From: JAWWOL01 sp033851545
Lineage (GTDB): Bacteria > Actinomycetota > Actinomycetes > JAWWOL01
Direction: 5' to 3'
DNA length: 64,000 bases
Assembly (NCBI GenBank): GCA_033851545.1
Contig: JAWWOO010000016.1
Coordinates: 83,990-147,989 of the forward strand
Part shown: positions 44,244 through 53,244 of the stretch, piece after piece
How positions within the stretch are numbered: position 1 is the first letter of the stretch
Layout: each line of letters starts with the position of its first letter
Position numbers and translations under genes: made by a program
The notes under the pieces: model-generated
The model's database searches: none
Told to the model about the DNA's origin: nothing
What the model saw: the letters and a program-made list of their open reading frames with translations, nothing else

Positions 44244-45764
44244 TCAGCGGGGAGCGTCCGCGGGCTCGTACTCGAGGGTCAGCGTTCCCGAGATCGCGGC
44301 GTCGGCGTTGTCCTCGGCGAGCAGCTCCTGCTCGACGTCGAGCCTCTCGTCAGCGGCGGCCTGGCGGGGCAGGACGAAGCTGAGCGCTGCGGTGCCGAGC
44401 AGCAGGGCCATCGAGATGACCGCGGCGACGGTGTAGCCGGAGTTGGCAGGGAAGATCGCACCCTTGGCGGTGTGGGCGGTGAGAACCGTGGCGCTGAGGG
44501 CGCTGCCGATGGAGTAGCCGACCGTACGCAGCACCTGGTTCAGCGCGAGTGCGCTGCTCGTCTCAGACAATGGCGTCGCCGCCATGATCATGCGCGGCAT
44601 CACGGCGAAGGAAGCACCGATCGAGAAACCAACGATGGCCATGACGAGGAAGATCTCCCACAACCGGTTGCGGCTGGTGGCGAACACGATCAGCCCGGCG
44701 ACGAACGACAGAACTCCCAGTGGCAGCAGCCTTTCTGCGCTGAACCACCTGCTCAGCCACACGACCAGCTTGCTGGTTCCAAAGCTCGCGACGGACATCG
44801 GCAGCAGCGCCAGGCCGGCGACGACGACGGAGGCGCCGAGCCCGTACCCGGTCGACTTCGGGGTCTGGACATAGCGCACGATCATGGACAGCAGCATGTA
44901 CATGCCGACGCCGGCGAGCAGGCCGGTGACGTTGGCGGTCAGCACGGTGCGGTGCCGCATGAGGCGCAGGTTGACCAGCGGCGCAGGCGATCGCAGCTCG
45001 TGCCAGACGAAGCCGACGAGCAACGCGGCCGAGGCGACGACCAGGCCGGCGAGACGGGCTGACGTCCAACCCCAGCCCTCGCCCTCGCTGAGGCAGACCA
45101 GCAGACCGGCGAGTGCGGTGCCGAGCAGCAGCGCGCCTGGCAGGTCGAATTGCTGGCTCGGCCGATGCGTGCTCCGAGGGACGACGAATGTCGCCAGCAC
45201 CATGGCCACCAGGCTGAGCACCGCTGCCAGCCAGAACCCGGCGTGAAAGCTGAGGTGCTCGGCGATCAGGCCGGTGATCGGGTAGCCGAGGCCGACGCCC
45301 ACTACTGCGGTGACCGAGAGCACCGCGAGTGTCGAGCGCGAACGGTCCAGGTCGAGGTGGTCGCGGGCGACGCTCATCGCCAGCGGCAACAGGGCCAGAC
45401 CGACGCCCTGCATCCCCCGGCCGATCAGCAGGAACGCGAAGCCGAGCCCCGGCAGGGCGGCCAGTACGCTGCCGGCCGAGACGACGCCGAGCGAGCCGAC
45501 AAGCACCTGCAGTCGGTGCGGGCCGTCACCGAGTCGTCCGACGGTGGGGGAGATGATCGCGCCGACCAGCAGGGTCAGCGTCAGCGACCACTGCGCGTTG
45601 CCGAGCGAGACGCCGTAGTCATGGGCGATCGTCGGCACCAGCGGCGAGCCGAGGCTGCTGACGACGGCGACCAGCAGGCCGATGAAGACGAGTACGGGCA
45701 CCAAGGCGCGCCCCCGCCAGGTCCCGGGGTCGACGACGGTCGGGACTGGTCGGCTGCCGGGCAC
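44244..45764 (-). CDS. MFS drug-efflux-type transporter, 14 TM (DHA2-like)
   Basis: A 506-residue membrane transporter with fourteen hydrophobic segments and an acidic C-terminal tail. Motif A-like GRLGDGPHRLQVLVGS and motif C-like GVGLGYPITGLIAEH point to drug:proton antiport. The start is GTG at 45764 with GAGGAG upstream. A perfect 14-bp palindrome lies about 50 bp before the start. No regulator gene is adjacent. The substrate is unknown. Confidence 0.92.
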   Translation of the reverse strand: MPGSRPVPTVVDPGTWRGRALVPVLVFIGLLVAVVSSLGSPLVPTIAHDYGVSLGNAQWSLTLTLLVGAIISPTVGRLGDGPHRLQVLVGSLGVVSAGSVLAALPGLGFAFLLIGRGMQGVGLALLPLAMSVARDHLDLDRSRSTLAVLSVTAVVGVGLGYPITGLIAEHLSFHAGFWLAAVLSLVAMVLATFVVPRSTHRPSQQFDLPGALLLGTALAGLLVCLSEGEGWGWTSARLAGLVVASAALLVGFVWHELRSPAPLVNLRLMRHRTVLTANVTGLLAGVGMYMLLSMIVRYVQTPKSTGYGLGASVVVAGLALLPMSVASFGTSKLVVWLSRWFSAERLLPLGVLSFVAGLIVFATSRNRLWEIFLVMAIVGFSIGASFAVMPRMIMAATPLSETSSALALNQVLRTVGYSIGSALSATVLTAHTAKGAIFPANSGYTVAAVISMALLLGTAALSFVLPRQAAADERLDVEQELLAEDNADAAISGTLTLEYEPADAPR

Positions 45765-45811
45765 GCGGGCTCCTCAGTGGGTCAGCTGCTGATGTCGTCC
45801 ACTGTAGACCG

Positions 45812-45825
45812 TTTGCATATGCAAA
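45812..45825. promoter_or_regulatory. Perfect palindrome upstream of MFS gene
   Basis: TTTGCATATGCAAA is fully symmetrical and AT-rich, located between the MFS start (45764) and the end of the HAD gene. It resembles MarR- or PadR-type operators and probably controls the exporter through a regulator encoded elsewhere. Confidence 0.55.
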
Positions 45826-45859
45826 GTATTCCGGTGTGGTCGGGATCACGTCCGCCGGA

Positions 45860-46594
45860 CTAGCTGGGCTCGAGCAGTCCGAGCAGCTTGCGCCAGTCCG
45901 TGATGACGTGGTCCGGGGTGCAGCCGGGGTAGTGCTTGGTCCCCTGGTCGGAGTCGTAGAGCACCGTGGTCATGCCGACGCCACGGGCACCGTAGATGTC
46001 GCGGTACAGGTCGTTGCCGACGTACATCGCGTTCTGGGCCGCCACGCCCATGCCGTCGAGGGCGTACTGGAAGAGGCGCGGGTCGGGCTTGCGGAAGCCG
46101 TGGTCGGCGGAGACGACGACCACGTCGAAGAGGTCGGCAATCCCCATCTTGTGCAGCTCACCACGGGCGTACGAGCTCTGCGCGTCGGTCACGATCGCCA
46201 GCTTGTACGTCGTGCGCAGCGTCTGCAGGACCTCACGGACGTGCGGGTAGAGCTTGAGCTTGCGCCGCGAGATGCCGCGATAGATCTCGGCGAGGAACAG
46301 CGGCATTTGCGCGAGCTTGTCCGGCGGCAGGGCGAGGGTGAAGTCGCTCGCGTTGTCCTCGACGATCGTCCGCCAGATCGCGACCGCGTCGAACTCCGGA
46401 TAGAGCTCCGTGCTCGCCCGGAGCTGCTGCTTCATGGTCGCGAAGTAGAGGTCACGCACCTCGTGACGGCGCAGGTCGATCCCTTGGTAGGTAAGGAAAT
46501 GTCCGGCAGCCCTGAAGGCTGCCGCCATGTCGTCCTCGGTCCGGATCTCGACCAGGGTGCCGTTGACGTCGAAGGCGATCGCCTCGATGGCCAT
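45860..46594 (-). CDS. HAD-superfamily hydrolase
   Basis: A 244-residue Rossmann-like hydrolase. Motif I reads FDVNGTLV: the nucleophile Asp is present, but the second Asp of the phosphatase DxDxT is Asn, a pattern closer to haloacid-dehalogenase-type members. Motif II Thr (LAIVTDAQSS), Lys of FRKPDPRLF and motif IV (MYVGNDLYRDIYGARGVGM) are all present. The ATG at 46594 is preferred; an upstream GTG at 46606 adds four residues. It follows the kinase-like gene by 24 nt, so the two are probably cotranscribed. Confidence 0.88.
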   Translation of the reverse strand: MAIEAIAFDVNGTLVEIRTEDDMAAAFRAAGHFLTYQGIDLRRHEVRDLYFATMKQQLRASTELYPEFDAVAIWRTIVEDNASDFTLALPPDKLAQMPLFLAEIYRGISRRKLKLYPHVREVLQTLRTTYKLAIVTDAQSSYARGELHKMGIADLFDVVVVSADHGFRKPDPRLFQYALDGMGVAAQNAMYVGNDLYRDIYGARGVGMTTVLYDSDQGTKHYPGCTPDHVITDWRKLLGLLEPS

Positions 46595-46618
46595 GGTGCC
46601 GGTCACCGTCCTCGCCGC

Positions 46619-47629
46619 CTAGCTCGCCCGGAGCAGGGACTTCGCCTGGGTGACGAGCGTAGCGCCGTACTCGCTGCTGATGTAGCTGTTGCGCGCGATG
46701 CGCAGCAGGTTGAGGCCCATGTAGTACGGGGCCCGCGCGGCGATCGACTGGAAGGCACGATCGCGGTCGGGAAAGTGGCAGGCGTACTCCCACAGGAAAT
46801 GACCGATGAACGGCTCGGCCCGATGCCGGTCACCCGTGGTGGACATGAACGCGTGCTGCAGCTCGCCGGCGACCCGGCCGACGTCGAACATCCGGTCCCC
46901 GCGCTTCATCCGTTCGAGGTCGATCGCGCCGACGTCCATGCCGTGGCCGAACAGAAAGTTGGCGGGGGTGGCGTCACCGTGCAGCCAGACTTCCTGGTCC
47001 TGCCACATGTTCGGCCGCTCGCGCCACCGATCGCGCAGCCACAGCAGCTCGTCCACGTCCCACTCGCCGATCCGGCCGTTGCGCGTCAACCGTCGTACAA
47101 GCCGGTCGAAGTAGTGGCAGTCCGCGTCGAAGTCCACTGCCTGCCCGTTCGCCGTCCGGTTGTGCTGCGTCGCCAGGAAGAAGGCCAGGGCCTTCAACCG
47201 CCAGAACAGGTGAGCGTCGTCGCGGTCGTGGATCGAGCGCCGGATCGCCGAGCTGAGCTGCTCTCCCGCGTAGTACTCCAGGGCGAGGACGCCGTTGATC
47301 TCGGGGGCGCAGGCGAGTGGCCGGATGACGTGGTGCGGCGACCCGACCAGGTCATATCCCCGCAGTCGTTGCAGGCTCTCGTACTCCTGGTGCGCTGCAC
47401 CGGCCGCTGCGTCCGAGTCCCAGCCGAACTTGGGCCCGTAGAACTTGCAGATCAGCTTGGTGCCGCTGAACTTCTCCTCGTACGCGTAGACCTCGTGGCT
47501 GCCGTTGAGCCGGAAGGCGCGGAAGGCGGGGCCGGACTGGCGGACCCCCATCTGCTCGCGGAGGATCCCGCTGAGGAATGCGTGCAGGCGGTCGTCGCCG
47601 GGGACGTAGCCGACGTACGTGCCGATCAC
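46619..47629 (-). CDS. APH-family phosphotransferase
   Basis: A protein-kinase-like small-molecule kinase of about 336 residues: the catalytic loop HGDATPANFLFG carries His-Gly-Asp and Asn, and the metal-binding Asp lies in GAIDLERMKRGDRMFD. The nucleotide-binding Lys is probably LICKFYGPK. GTG 47629 was chosen, with AGGGAG upstream; the frame runs open to 47728, but that part does not look coding. It pairs with the downstream HAD gene, suggesting a phosphorylation/dephosphorylation or salvage step on an unknown metabolite. Confidence 0.82.
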   Translation of the reverse strand: MIGTYVGYVPGDDRLHAFLSGILREQMGVRQSGPAFRAFRLNGSHEVYAYEEKFSGTKLICKFYGPKFGWDSDAAAGAAHQEYESLQRLRGYDLVGSPHHVIRPLACAPEINGVLALEYYAGEQLSSAIRRSIHDRDDAHLFWRLKALAFFLATQHNRTANGQAVDFDADCHYFDRLVRRLTRNGRIGEWDVDELLWLRDRWRERPNMWQDQEVWLHGDATPANFLFGHGMDVGAIDLERMKRGDRMFDVGRVAGELQHAFMSTTGDRHRAEPFIGHFLWEYACHFPDRDRAFQSIAARAPYYMGLNLLRIARNSYISSEYGATLVTQAKSLLRAS

Positions 47630-47894
47630 CGGCCTCAGCTCCCTGCGCGTGCCCGGAAGGGGAGGGTCAGAGTGCCCCGACCGTTCACACGGTAGATGCC
47701 GAGAGTTTCGGCTGTGTGACATCGCCATTCACGCCATTCAGGTCGCTGGCCCGCAGCATCGCGCGACGCCGGGGCTATCAGCCTGAAGATCCCGGTGGTA
47801 CTTTCCGCGCATTGGCGGACCTAGGGGGTCTGGGATTGCTTCCGTAGCCCCGGACTGCAAAACGGCTGCAAGGTCGGAGGCCCAAGGTCAACCC

Positions 47895-48293
47895 ATGGAC
47901 ACAGACCCGATCTCCACTCTGCTCGACTCCATCGCGGCCGGCGCCGGGATCCCCGGACAGCTGTACGCCCCCGGCGCGGTGCTCGACGCCGTCGTCCCGA
48001 TGTGGCGGCTCGAGGCTCATGGCCCCGCGGCCATCGCCGCACAGCTGTCCGGCTGGTACGCCGACCCCGGCGCCTTCACCGACGTCGTCCGTACCCCGTT
48101 GCCGAACGGTGAGCTGGTCCGGTACACCCTCGAGTGGACCGAGAACGGCGCGCCGTGGGCCTCTCACCAGGTGCACGTGGTCGCCATCGCCGACGGCCTG
48201 ATCACCCGGCACGAGGTGTGGTGTGGCGGTCGGTGGGACGCTTCAGTCCAAGCCGACATCGAAGCCGGCCTGCTCACCGCCCGGGAGGCGTGA
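47895..48293 (+). CDS. SnoaL/NTF2-like protein
   Basis: A 132-residue cone-shaped alpha+beta protein (LDSIAAGAGIPGQLYAPGAVLDAVVPMWRLEAHGPAAIAAQLSGWY, then YTLEWTENGAPWASHQVHVVAIADGLITRHEVWCGGRW). The family includes polyketide cyclases and ketosteroid-isomerase-like enzymes but also many non-enzymatic proteins. Its stop overlaps the next ATG by one nucleotide, making it the first gene of a three-gene run. The 265-bp gap before it (47630-47894) shows no gene. Confidence 0.85.
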   Translation: MDTDPISTLLDSIAAGAGIPGQLYAPGAVLDAVVPMWRLEAHGPAAIAAQLSGWYADPGAFTDVVRTPLPNGELVRYTLEWTENGAPWASHQVHVVAIADGLITRHEVWCGGRWDASVQADIEAGLLTAREA

Positions 48294-49276
48294 TGACGGC
48301 CACGCTGCAGACGGTGCTCGACCTCTCCGGCGCCACCCACCGTGAGCCGCTGGGGCCGACCGCCGAGGGCCTGTCGTCCGCCACCTTCGAACGCGTCGTC
48401 ATCGACGGTGATCGCTACGTCGTCAAGCGCCTGTCGCACGACACCGACTGGGTCATGCGCGCCGTCGGGGACGTCGGCGTGCCTCGGGTGGTGCGCATGC
48501 ACGCCAGCGGCTTGTTCGACGCGCTGCCGGCGTGCCTCGACACGACGCTGGTCGCGGTCGCCTTCGATCCCGCAACGGGCATGGCGGAGCTGCTGATGCG
48601 TGACGTCGGGAGCGCCTTTCTGCGGGACAGCGACCCCATCTCGCCCGAGCAGCACGCGCTGTTCCTCGACGTCATGGCTCAGCTGCACGCGGCCACCCGG
48701 GGCATGGTGGACGAGCTCGGGCTGACGCAGCCCACGCAACGCTGGCAGATGCTGGGGCCCGCCTTCGCCCGGCAGGAGGCGCTCCGGGGACCGCTCACCG
48801 GCGTGCCGCGTCTGCTGCTGCCGATGTGGGGCCGGCTCGGGCAGAACGCGCCGGACCTGCACCGCGCGGTGCTCGCGCTGGCCGCCAACCCGGCGCCCTT
48901 GGTGGCGGCCCTCGCCGCCACCCCGCAGTCCCTGGTCCACGGCGACTGGAAGGGCGGCAACCTCGGCATCGGCGCCGATGGCCGAGTCGTCCTGGTCGAC
49001 TGGGCATTCCCTGGCGTGGATGCCCCGTGCGCCGACCTCGGGTGGTATCTCTCCGTCAACTGCGACCGCCTTCCCGAGAGCAAGGAAGCGGCCATCGAGC
49101 GCTACCGGGACGCCCTGGAACGTCACGGCATGCACACCGCCGGCTGGTGGGAGCGGCAGCTGCCCCTGGCGCTGCTCGGCACCGCAGTGCAGATGGCGTG
49201 GAGCAAGTGCGACCAGGTCGAGGAGCTCGCCTGGTGGTCGGCCCGGGTGGCCGAGGGCTGCGCGCTGCTGCCGTGA
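48293..49276 (+). CDS. APH-family phosphotransferase
   Basis: A 327-residue small-molecule kinase of the aminoglycoside-phosphotransferase/choline-kinase fold: nucleotide-binding Lys in RYVVKRLS, catalytic loop LVHGDWKGGNLGI, metal Asp in VLVDWAFPGV. It is translationally coupled to the SnoaL-like gene and followed 7 nt later by a methyltransferase. The substrate is unknown. It is unrelated by operon to the other APH-type gene on the opposite strand. Confidence 0.88.
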   Translation: MTATLQTVLDLSGATHREPLGPTAEGLSSATFERVVIDGDRYVVKRLSHDTDWVMRAVGDVGVPRVVRMHASGLFDALPACLDTTLVAVAFDPATGMAELLMRDVGSAFLRDSDPISPEQHALFLDVMAQLHAATRGMVDELGLTQPTQRWQMLGPAFARQEALRGPLTGVPRLLLPMWGRLGQNAPDLHRAVLALAANPAPLVAALAATPQSLVHGDWKGGNLGIGADGRVVLVDWAFPGVDAPCADLGWYLSVNCDRLPESKEAAIERYRDALERHGMHTAGWWERQLPLALLGTAVQMAWSKCDQVEELAWWSARVAEGCALLP

Positions 49277-49283
49277 TGCCGTC

Positions 49284-50072
49284 GTGAGCAGCGTCGCGCT
49301 CCGCACCGCCTACGACTCCGCCGCAGAGGCCTGGGGCGGCGCCCCTGACCGGGTCTTCGGCGCCCTTGCCGAGGCTCTGCTCGTACGGGGACCGGTGTGG
49401 CGCGGGCTGGTCGTGCTCGACGTGGGAGCAGGCAGCGGTACGGCAACTCGGCGTCTGGTCGCCGCGGGCGCCACCGCCGTGCCGATGGATGCGGCGGCCG
49501 GGATGTTGGCCGTCGCAAGGGCAAGGTGCGCCTGCCGGCCGGTTGCCGCCGATGCCATGGTGCTGCCGGTGCGGACCGGCGCGGTCGACGCCGTGGTCAT
49601 GGGCTTTCTGCTCAATCACCTGCCAGAACCGGCAGCAGCGCTCGCCGAGGCCGTCCGAGTCGTCCGCCCCGGTGGCTGGGTACTGGCCAGCACCTGGGCG
49701 CGGGAGAACGACCACCCGGTCAAGCACGTCGTCGAGGCCGCGCTGCTGGCCCGCGGCTGGACGCCGCCCCAGTGGTACGTGGAGCTGAAGGAGGGGACAG
49801 CGCTGCTGACCGACAGCGCCGACGGGCTGGCCGATGCCGCTCGCATCGCCGGGCTTGTCGGGATCCACGCCTCCCGGGTTGACGTGGAACTCTCGCTGGA
49901 CCTGTCGGACCTGGTCGGCTGGCGGCTCGGGATGCCGAACAACGCGCCGTTCGTGGCGGCTCTGTCGCAAGCCGACCGCCACGTGTTGCTGACCGAGCTG
50001 TCGCAGGCGACGGCCGGGATGCCGGCAATGACGTGTGCCACGGTCATGTTGGCTGCTCGCGGGCCGGCGTGA
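49284..50072 (+). CDS. Class I SAM-dependent methyltransferase
   Basis: A 262-residue Methyltransf_11-type enzyme: motif I VVLDVGAGSGTATRRL, AdoMet-binding MDAAAGMLAVARAR, post-motif VVMGFLLNHLPEPAAALAEAVRVVRPGGW. The start is GTG at 49284, just after the kinase stop. With the SnoaL-like protein and the kinase it forms a small modification operon for an unidentified metabolite. Confidence 0.88.
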   Translation: MSSVALRTAYDSAAEAWGGAPDRVFGALAEALLVRGPVWRGLVVLDVGAGSGTATRRLVAAGATAVPMDAAAGMLAVARARCACRPVAADAMVLPVRTGAVDAVVMGFLLNHLPEPAAALAEAVRVVRPGGWVLASTWARENDHPVKHVVEAALLARGWTPPQWYVELKEGTALLTDSADGLADAARIAGLVGIHASRVDVELSLDLSDLVGWRLGMPNNAPFVAALSQADRHVLLTELSQATAGMPAMTCATVMLAARGPA

Positions 50073-50078
50073 CTCGAT

Positions 50079-53000
50079 TCAGTCGAGCAACGCCGAGGCG
50101 TGGGCGGCCGCTGACGCGGTCATGGACGCCGGACTCGCCGCCACCAGCCGCTGGGCGGCGACTTCTGCCCTGGCATGAAGCGCGGTACGCAGTCGGCCCT
50201 TGGCCGCGTGCTCGAGCTCGCTGACCAGCCACAGCTGCTCCATCGCGGCGGTCGAGCCGAGGCTGTCCACCACCCGCAAGGCCTCAGCGAGACCGGGCGG
50301 CTCGCCTCGGCTGATCCGTACGTGTAGCGCCAGAACCGAACCGAAGGCGGCGTATCTCGCGATGTCCCGGTCCTCGGCCTCGCGGACCACGGCGTCAGCG
50401 GCGTTCGCGGCTTCCTCCGTCTCCCCGAGCGCCAGGTGCAGTCGGCCTTGGAGCCAGCGGGCCCGTACGAGGTGACGCCACCGGTAGGCGTGACGGTGGT
50501 CGTCACCGCCAAAGGGTGACGCCTCCGCGAGCAGCAGGGCGGCGGCATCGAGGTCGCCCGCACGTAGCCGGCCCTCGGCCAGGTCGAGCAGGGCATGCGC
50601 CTGCGGCTCTGCCAGCTCGATGGCCGCCCCCGCTGCCCGTGCTGCCGCGTTGAGGTCGTCTGCCCGCTCGAGCTCACCGAGGTTGCGCAGGACGTACCCT
50701 CGGCAGTTGTCGGCGCGTCCTGCGTAGCGGAACAGGTCGAGCCGTTCAGTGAGCTCGTCCATGCTGTCGAAGCAGGCGAGCGCGTCCGCCGAGCGGCCGA
50801 GCGCGGCGAAGGACAGTCCACGCGACATCCGCACGAGCGGCAGGGCCAGCAGATCCAGCCCGGTGGAGTCCAGGGCGTCTGCCTGTGTCAGAGCCAGGGT
50901 CTCCTCGCTGCGTCCCTGGTGGTGCCGCAGCAGGGCGAGCCATCCTGACGGGGCACGGCCCAGCCCGCTGACCGCCTCGCCTGCCGCGACGAAGCGCTGC
51001 TCGGCACCGTGGACGTCGCCGCCGGCGTGCAGCGCATGGGCACCGACGGCGAGCGAGGTCGCCCGCAGATCCGGGTCGTCCGCCTCCGCCGCCGCGCTGT
51101 CGGCAAACGCCGCGGCCAGCGCCCAGTCGCGGCGGTAGTGGGCGGCGAGCCCACTGACCTGAAGGGCCGCCGCACCGGCGCCGGCCTTGTACGCAGCCTC
51201 GGCGGCATCGCCTGCCTCGCCGTACCGGCCCAGCACCAGCAGGGCACGGGCTCGCAGCAGCGTGGCGGCCGGATGCCCTGCCCTGCTGGCCAACGCCTCC
51301 TCGGACAACCGCAGGGCCTCCTCGTGCGCGTGCCGGTTGGCCGCGATCTGACCAGCCTCGACGAAGCCGTCGGCGGCCAGCTCTGCAACCCCGCCCGCTC
51401 GGGCGTGGTGGGCGAGAACCAGCGGGTCGGCGCCTCCACGCGCCTGCAGAGCCCGGGCCGTCTCGCGGTGCAGGAACGCCTGCCGGGTCTGTCCGACGCC
51501 CGCTGCCAGCGCCTCCCGTACGAGGGAATGGCGGAACGCGAATCCGCTGGTGCGTTCGACGAGCAGCCGGCGCCGGACGCCCTCCTCGAGGTCGTCCAGC
51601 AGCTCGACGGCCGGTCGTTGCAGCACCTGGGCGAGCACGTCGAGGTCGAGGTCGGGTCCGACCACACTGGCTGCCCGCAGAGTGATCCCGGCGCGCCCGG
51701 CCGAGTCTGCGGCTGCCGCGAACGCCGCGCGGAGCCCCTCGGGCAAGGAGTCGTCCGCGTGTGCGGCCAGCTCATGCAGCAGCAAAGGATGGCCGCCGCT
51801 GCGCGCATGCAGGACAGCTGCCCGCTCGCTCCCTACGACCTCCTCAACGGCGTCCAGATCGAGTGGGCCCAGCTCCACGACGGTGCCGCCTGGCCACGAC
51901 GGTCCTTCGCCCGCACGCGCAGCCAGCATCGCGGCGACGCGCGTGGCGCGTCGTGGCAGTCCGGCAAGCAGGGCGAGGGTGGCCGGGTCTGCCAGGTGGG
52001 CGTCATCGACGAGCAGCACCACCGCTCGTTCGCCGGCCAGGCGGTCGAACAGACGGACGACCGCGGCTTGCAGGAGTACCTGGCCGTTGCCTCCGTCGGG
52101 AAGCGCGGCATCCCTGCTGGGGAAACCGAGGCCCAGCAACGGTCCGAGCAGGGCGGCATCATCGGCCAGCAGCTCGCCGATCTCGGCGGGTGTGCGCAGT
52201 CGGAGCACTTCAGCCAGCGCATCGAGCACCGGCTGCAGTGGCAGTACCCGGCCGAGCTCGTCGCAGCGAGCCCACACGACCAGGTGCCGGGTGAGCTCGG
52301 CCACGGACTGCAGAACCCGGGTCTTGCCGATGCCCAGCTCGCCGGTGAAGACGACCAGACGGGCAGAGCCTCGGGCAGCGGACTCGACGGCCCTCAGCGC
52401 AATGGCCAGCTCCCGGGCCCGCCCAGGCGGCGCCACGCCAACCTCACCGACGGGTTCCTGTGGGCCGGTCGCCTGCAGCAGCCGCTCATAGGCAGCCATC
52501 GTCTCCGGTGCCGGGTCGACGCCGAGCTCCTCGACCAGACGTCGCCGTGTGGCGGTGTAGGTCGCGAGGCCGAGCGCCGGGCTGTGGGCTGCCAGGCAGG
52601 CATCGAGGTGCAGGCGCAGGGCGACCTCGTCGTACGGCGAGGCGGCGAGGGCCTCGAGAGCCACGTCGGCCGCCAGTCGCGGGTTGCCGACGGCCAGCTC
52701 GGCCCTGGCCAGTACGAGCCGCACCTGCGCGGCGCTCCGGTCGACGGCCTCCTGCACCGGTGTCACCCAGGAGGCGTCGGCCAGCTCCGGCAGGACGGGG
52801 CCGCGCAGCAGCGCGAGTGCCGAGCGGGCCGCCTCAGCGGCGGCTGCCCACTGCAGCTCGGCGGCGCGGCGCTCTGCCTCGCGTCGCCGCTCGGCAAGGG
52901 CGTCGAGGTCACTCCAGTCGACCACCAGTGCGTAGCCGGCTCCGCGACGCGCCACCGCATCGCCGGTCAGAGCGGCGCGAAGCCGGCTGACCAGAACGGC

Positions 53001-53222
53001 GAGTTGATCGCGTGGGTTGGCCGGCTGCGCCTCGCCCCACAGGTCCTCGGTGAGCTCGTCGTGGGAGACCACAGCACCGACGGTGACCGCCAGGCGGGCC
53101 AGCAGCCGACGCTGCTTTCGCGAGCCGAGAGCCGGCTGCTCCAAGCCCTCGACCGCGAGTCCGCCGAGCACGCGAACTCGTAGAGGGGCCACGAGGACAT
53201 CATGTTCGTCACCAACCGCCAC
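50079..53222 (-). CDS. Large SARP/BTAD-AAA-TPR transcriptional regulator
   Basis: A 1047-residue regulator: an OmpR-type winged helix at the N-terminus (LRVRVLGGLAVEGLEQPALGSRKQRRLLARLAVTVGAVVSHDELTEDLWG), a BTAD helical repeat (about 100-250; YDEVALRLHLDACLAA, RLVEELGVDPAPETMAAYERLL), an AAA/NB-ARC-like ATPase with Walker A TGELGIGKTRVLQ and Walker B VVLLVDDAHLADP, and a long TPR-like Ala-rich C-terminus. Such AfsR/SARP proteins control secondary metabolism or stress genes. No biosynthetic cluster adjoins, so its targets are unknown. The start is GTG at 53222. Confidence 0.92.
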   Translation of the reverse strand: MAVGDEHDVLVAPLRVRVLGGLAVEGLEQPALGSRKQRRLLARLAVTVGAVVSHDELTEDLWGEAQPANPRDQLAVLVSRLRAALTGDAVARRGAGYALVVDWSDLDALAERRREAERRAAELQWAAAAEAARSALALLRGPVLPELADASWVTPVQEAVDRSAAQVRLVLARAELAVGNPRLAADVALEALAASPYDEVALRLHLDACLAAHSPALGLATYTATRRRLVEELGVDPAPETMAAYERLLQATGPQEPVGEVGVAPPGRARELAIALRAVESAARGSARLVVFTGELGIGKTRVLQSVAELTRHLVVWARCDELGRVLPLQPVLDALAEVLRLRTPAEIGELLADDAALLGPLLGLGFPSRDAALPDGGNGQVLLQAAVVRLFDRLAGERAVVLLVDDAHLADPATLALLAGLPRRATRVAAMLAARAGEGPSWPGGTVVELGPLDLDAVEEVVGSERAAVLHARSGGHPLLLHELAAHADDSLPEGLRAAFAAAADSAGRAGITLRAASVVGPDLDLDVLAQVLQRPAVELLDDLEEGVRRRLLVERTSGFAFRHSLVREALAAGVGQTRQAFLHRETARALQARGGADPLVLAHHARAGGVAELAADGFVEAGQIAANRHAHEEALRLSEEALASRAGHPAATLLRARALLVLGRYGEAGDAAEAAYKAGAGAAALQVSGLAAHYRRDWALAAAFADSAAAEADDPDLRATSLAVGAHALHAGGDVHGAEQRFVAAGEAVSGLGRAPSGWLALLRHHQGRSEETLALTQADALDSTGLDLLALPLVRMSRGLSFAALGRSADALACFDSMDELTERLDLFRYAGRADNCRGYVLRNLGELERADDLNAAARAAGAAIELAEPQAHALLDLAEGRLRAGDLDAAALLLAEASPFGGDDHRHAYRWRHLVRARWLQGRLHLALGETEEAANAADAVVREAEDRDIARYAAFGSVLALHVRISRGEPPGLAEALRVVDSLGSTAAMEQLWLVSELEHAAKGRLRTALHARAEVAAQRLVAASPASMTASAAAHASALLD

Positions 53223-53244
53223 AGCCAGTGGGACGACTGCGGCT

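Noticed and set aside
51009..53183. 724-codon open frame antisense to the SARP gene
   Set aside because: No domain, low-complexity Gln/Gly/Arg composition, and the opposite strand encodes a complete multi-domain regulator.
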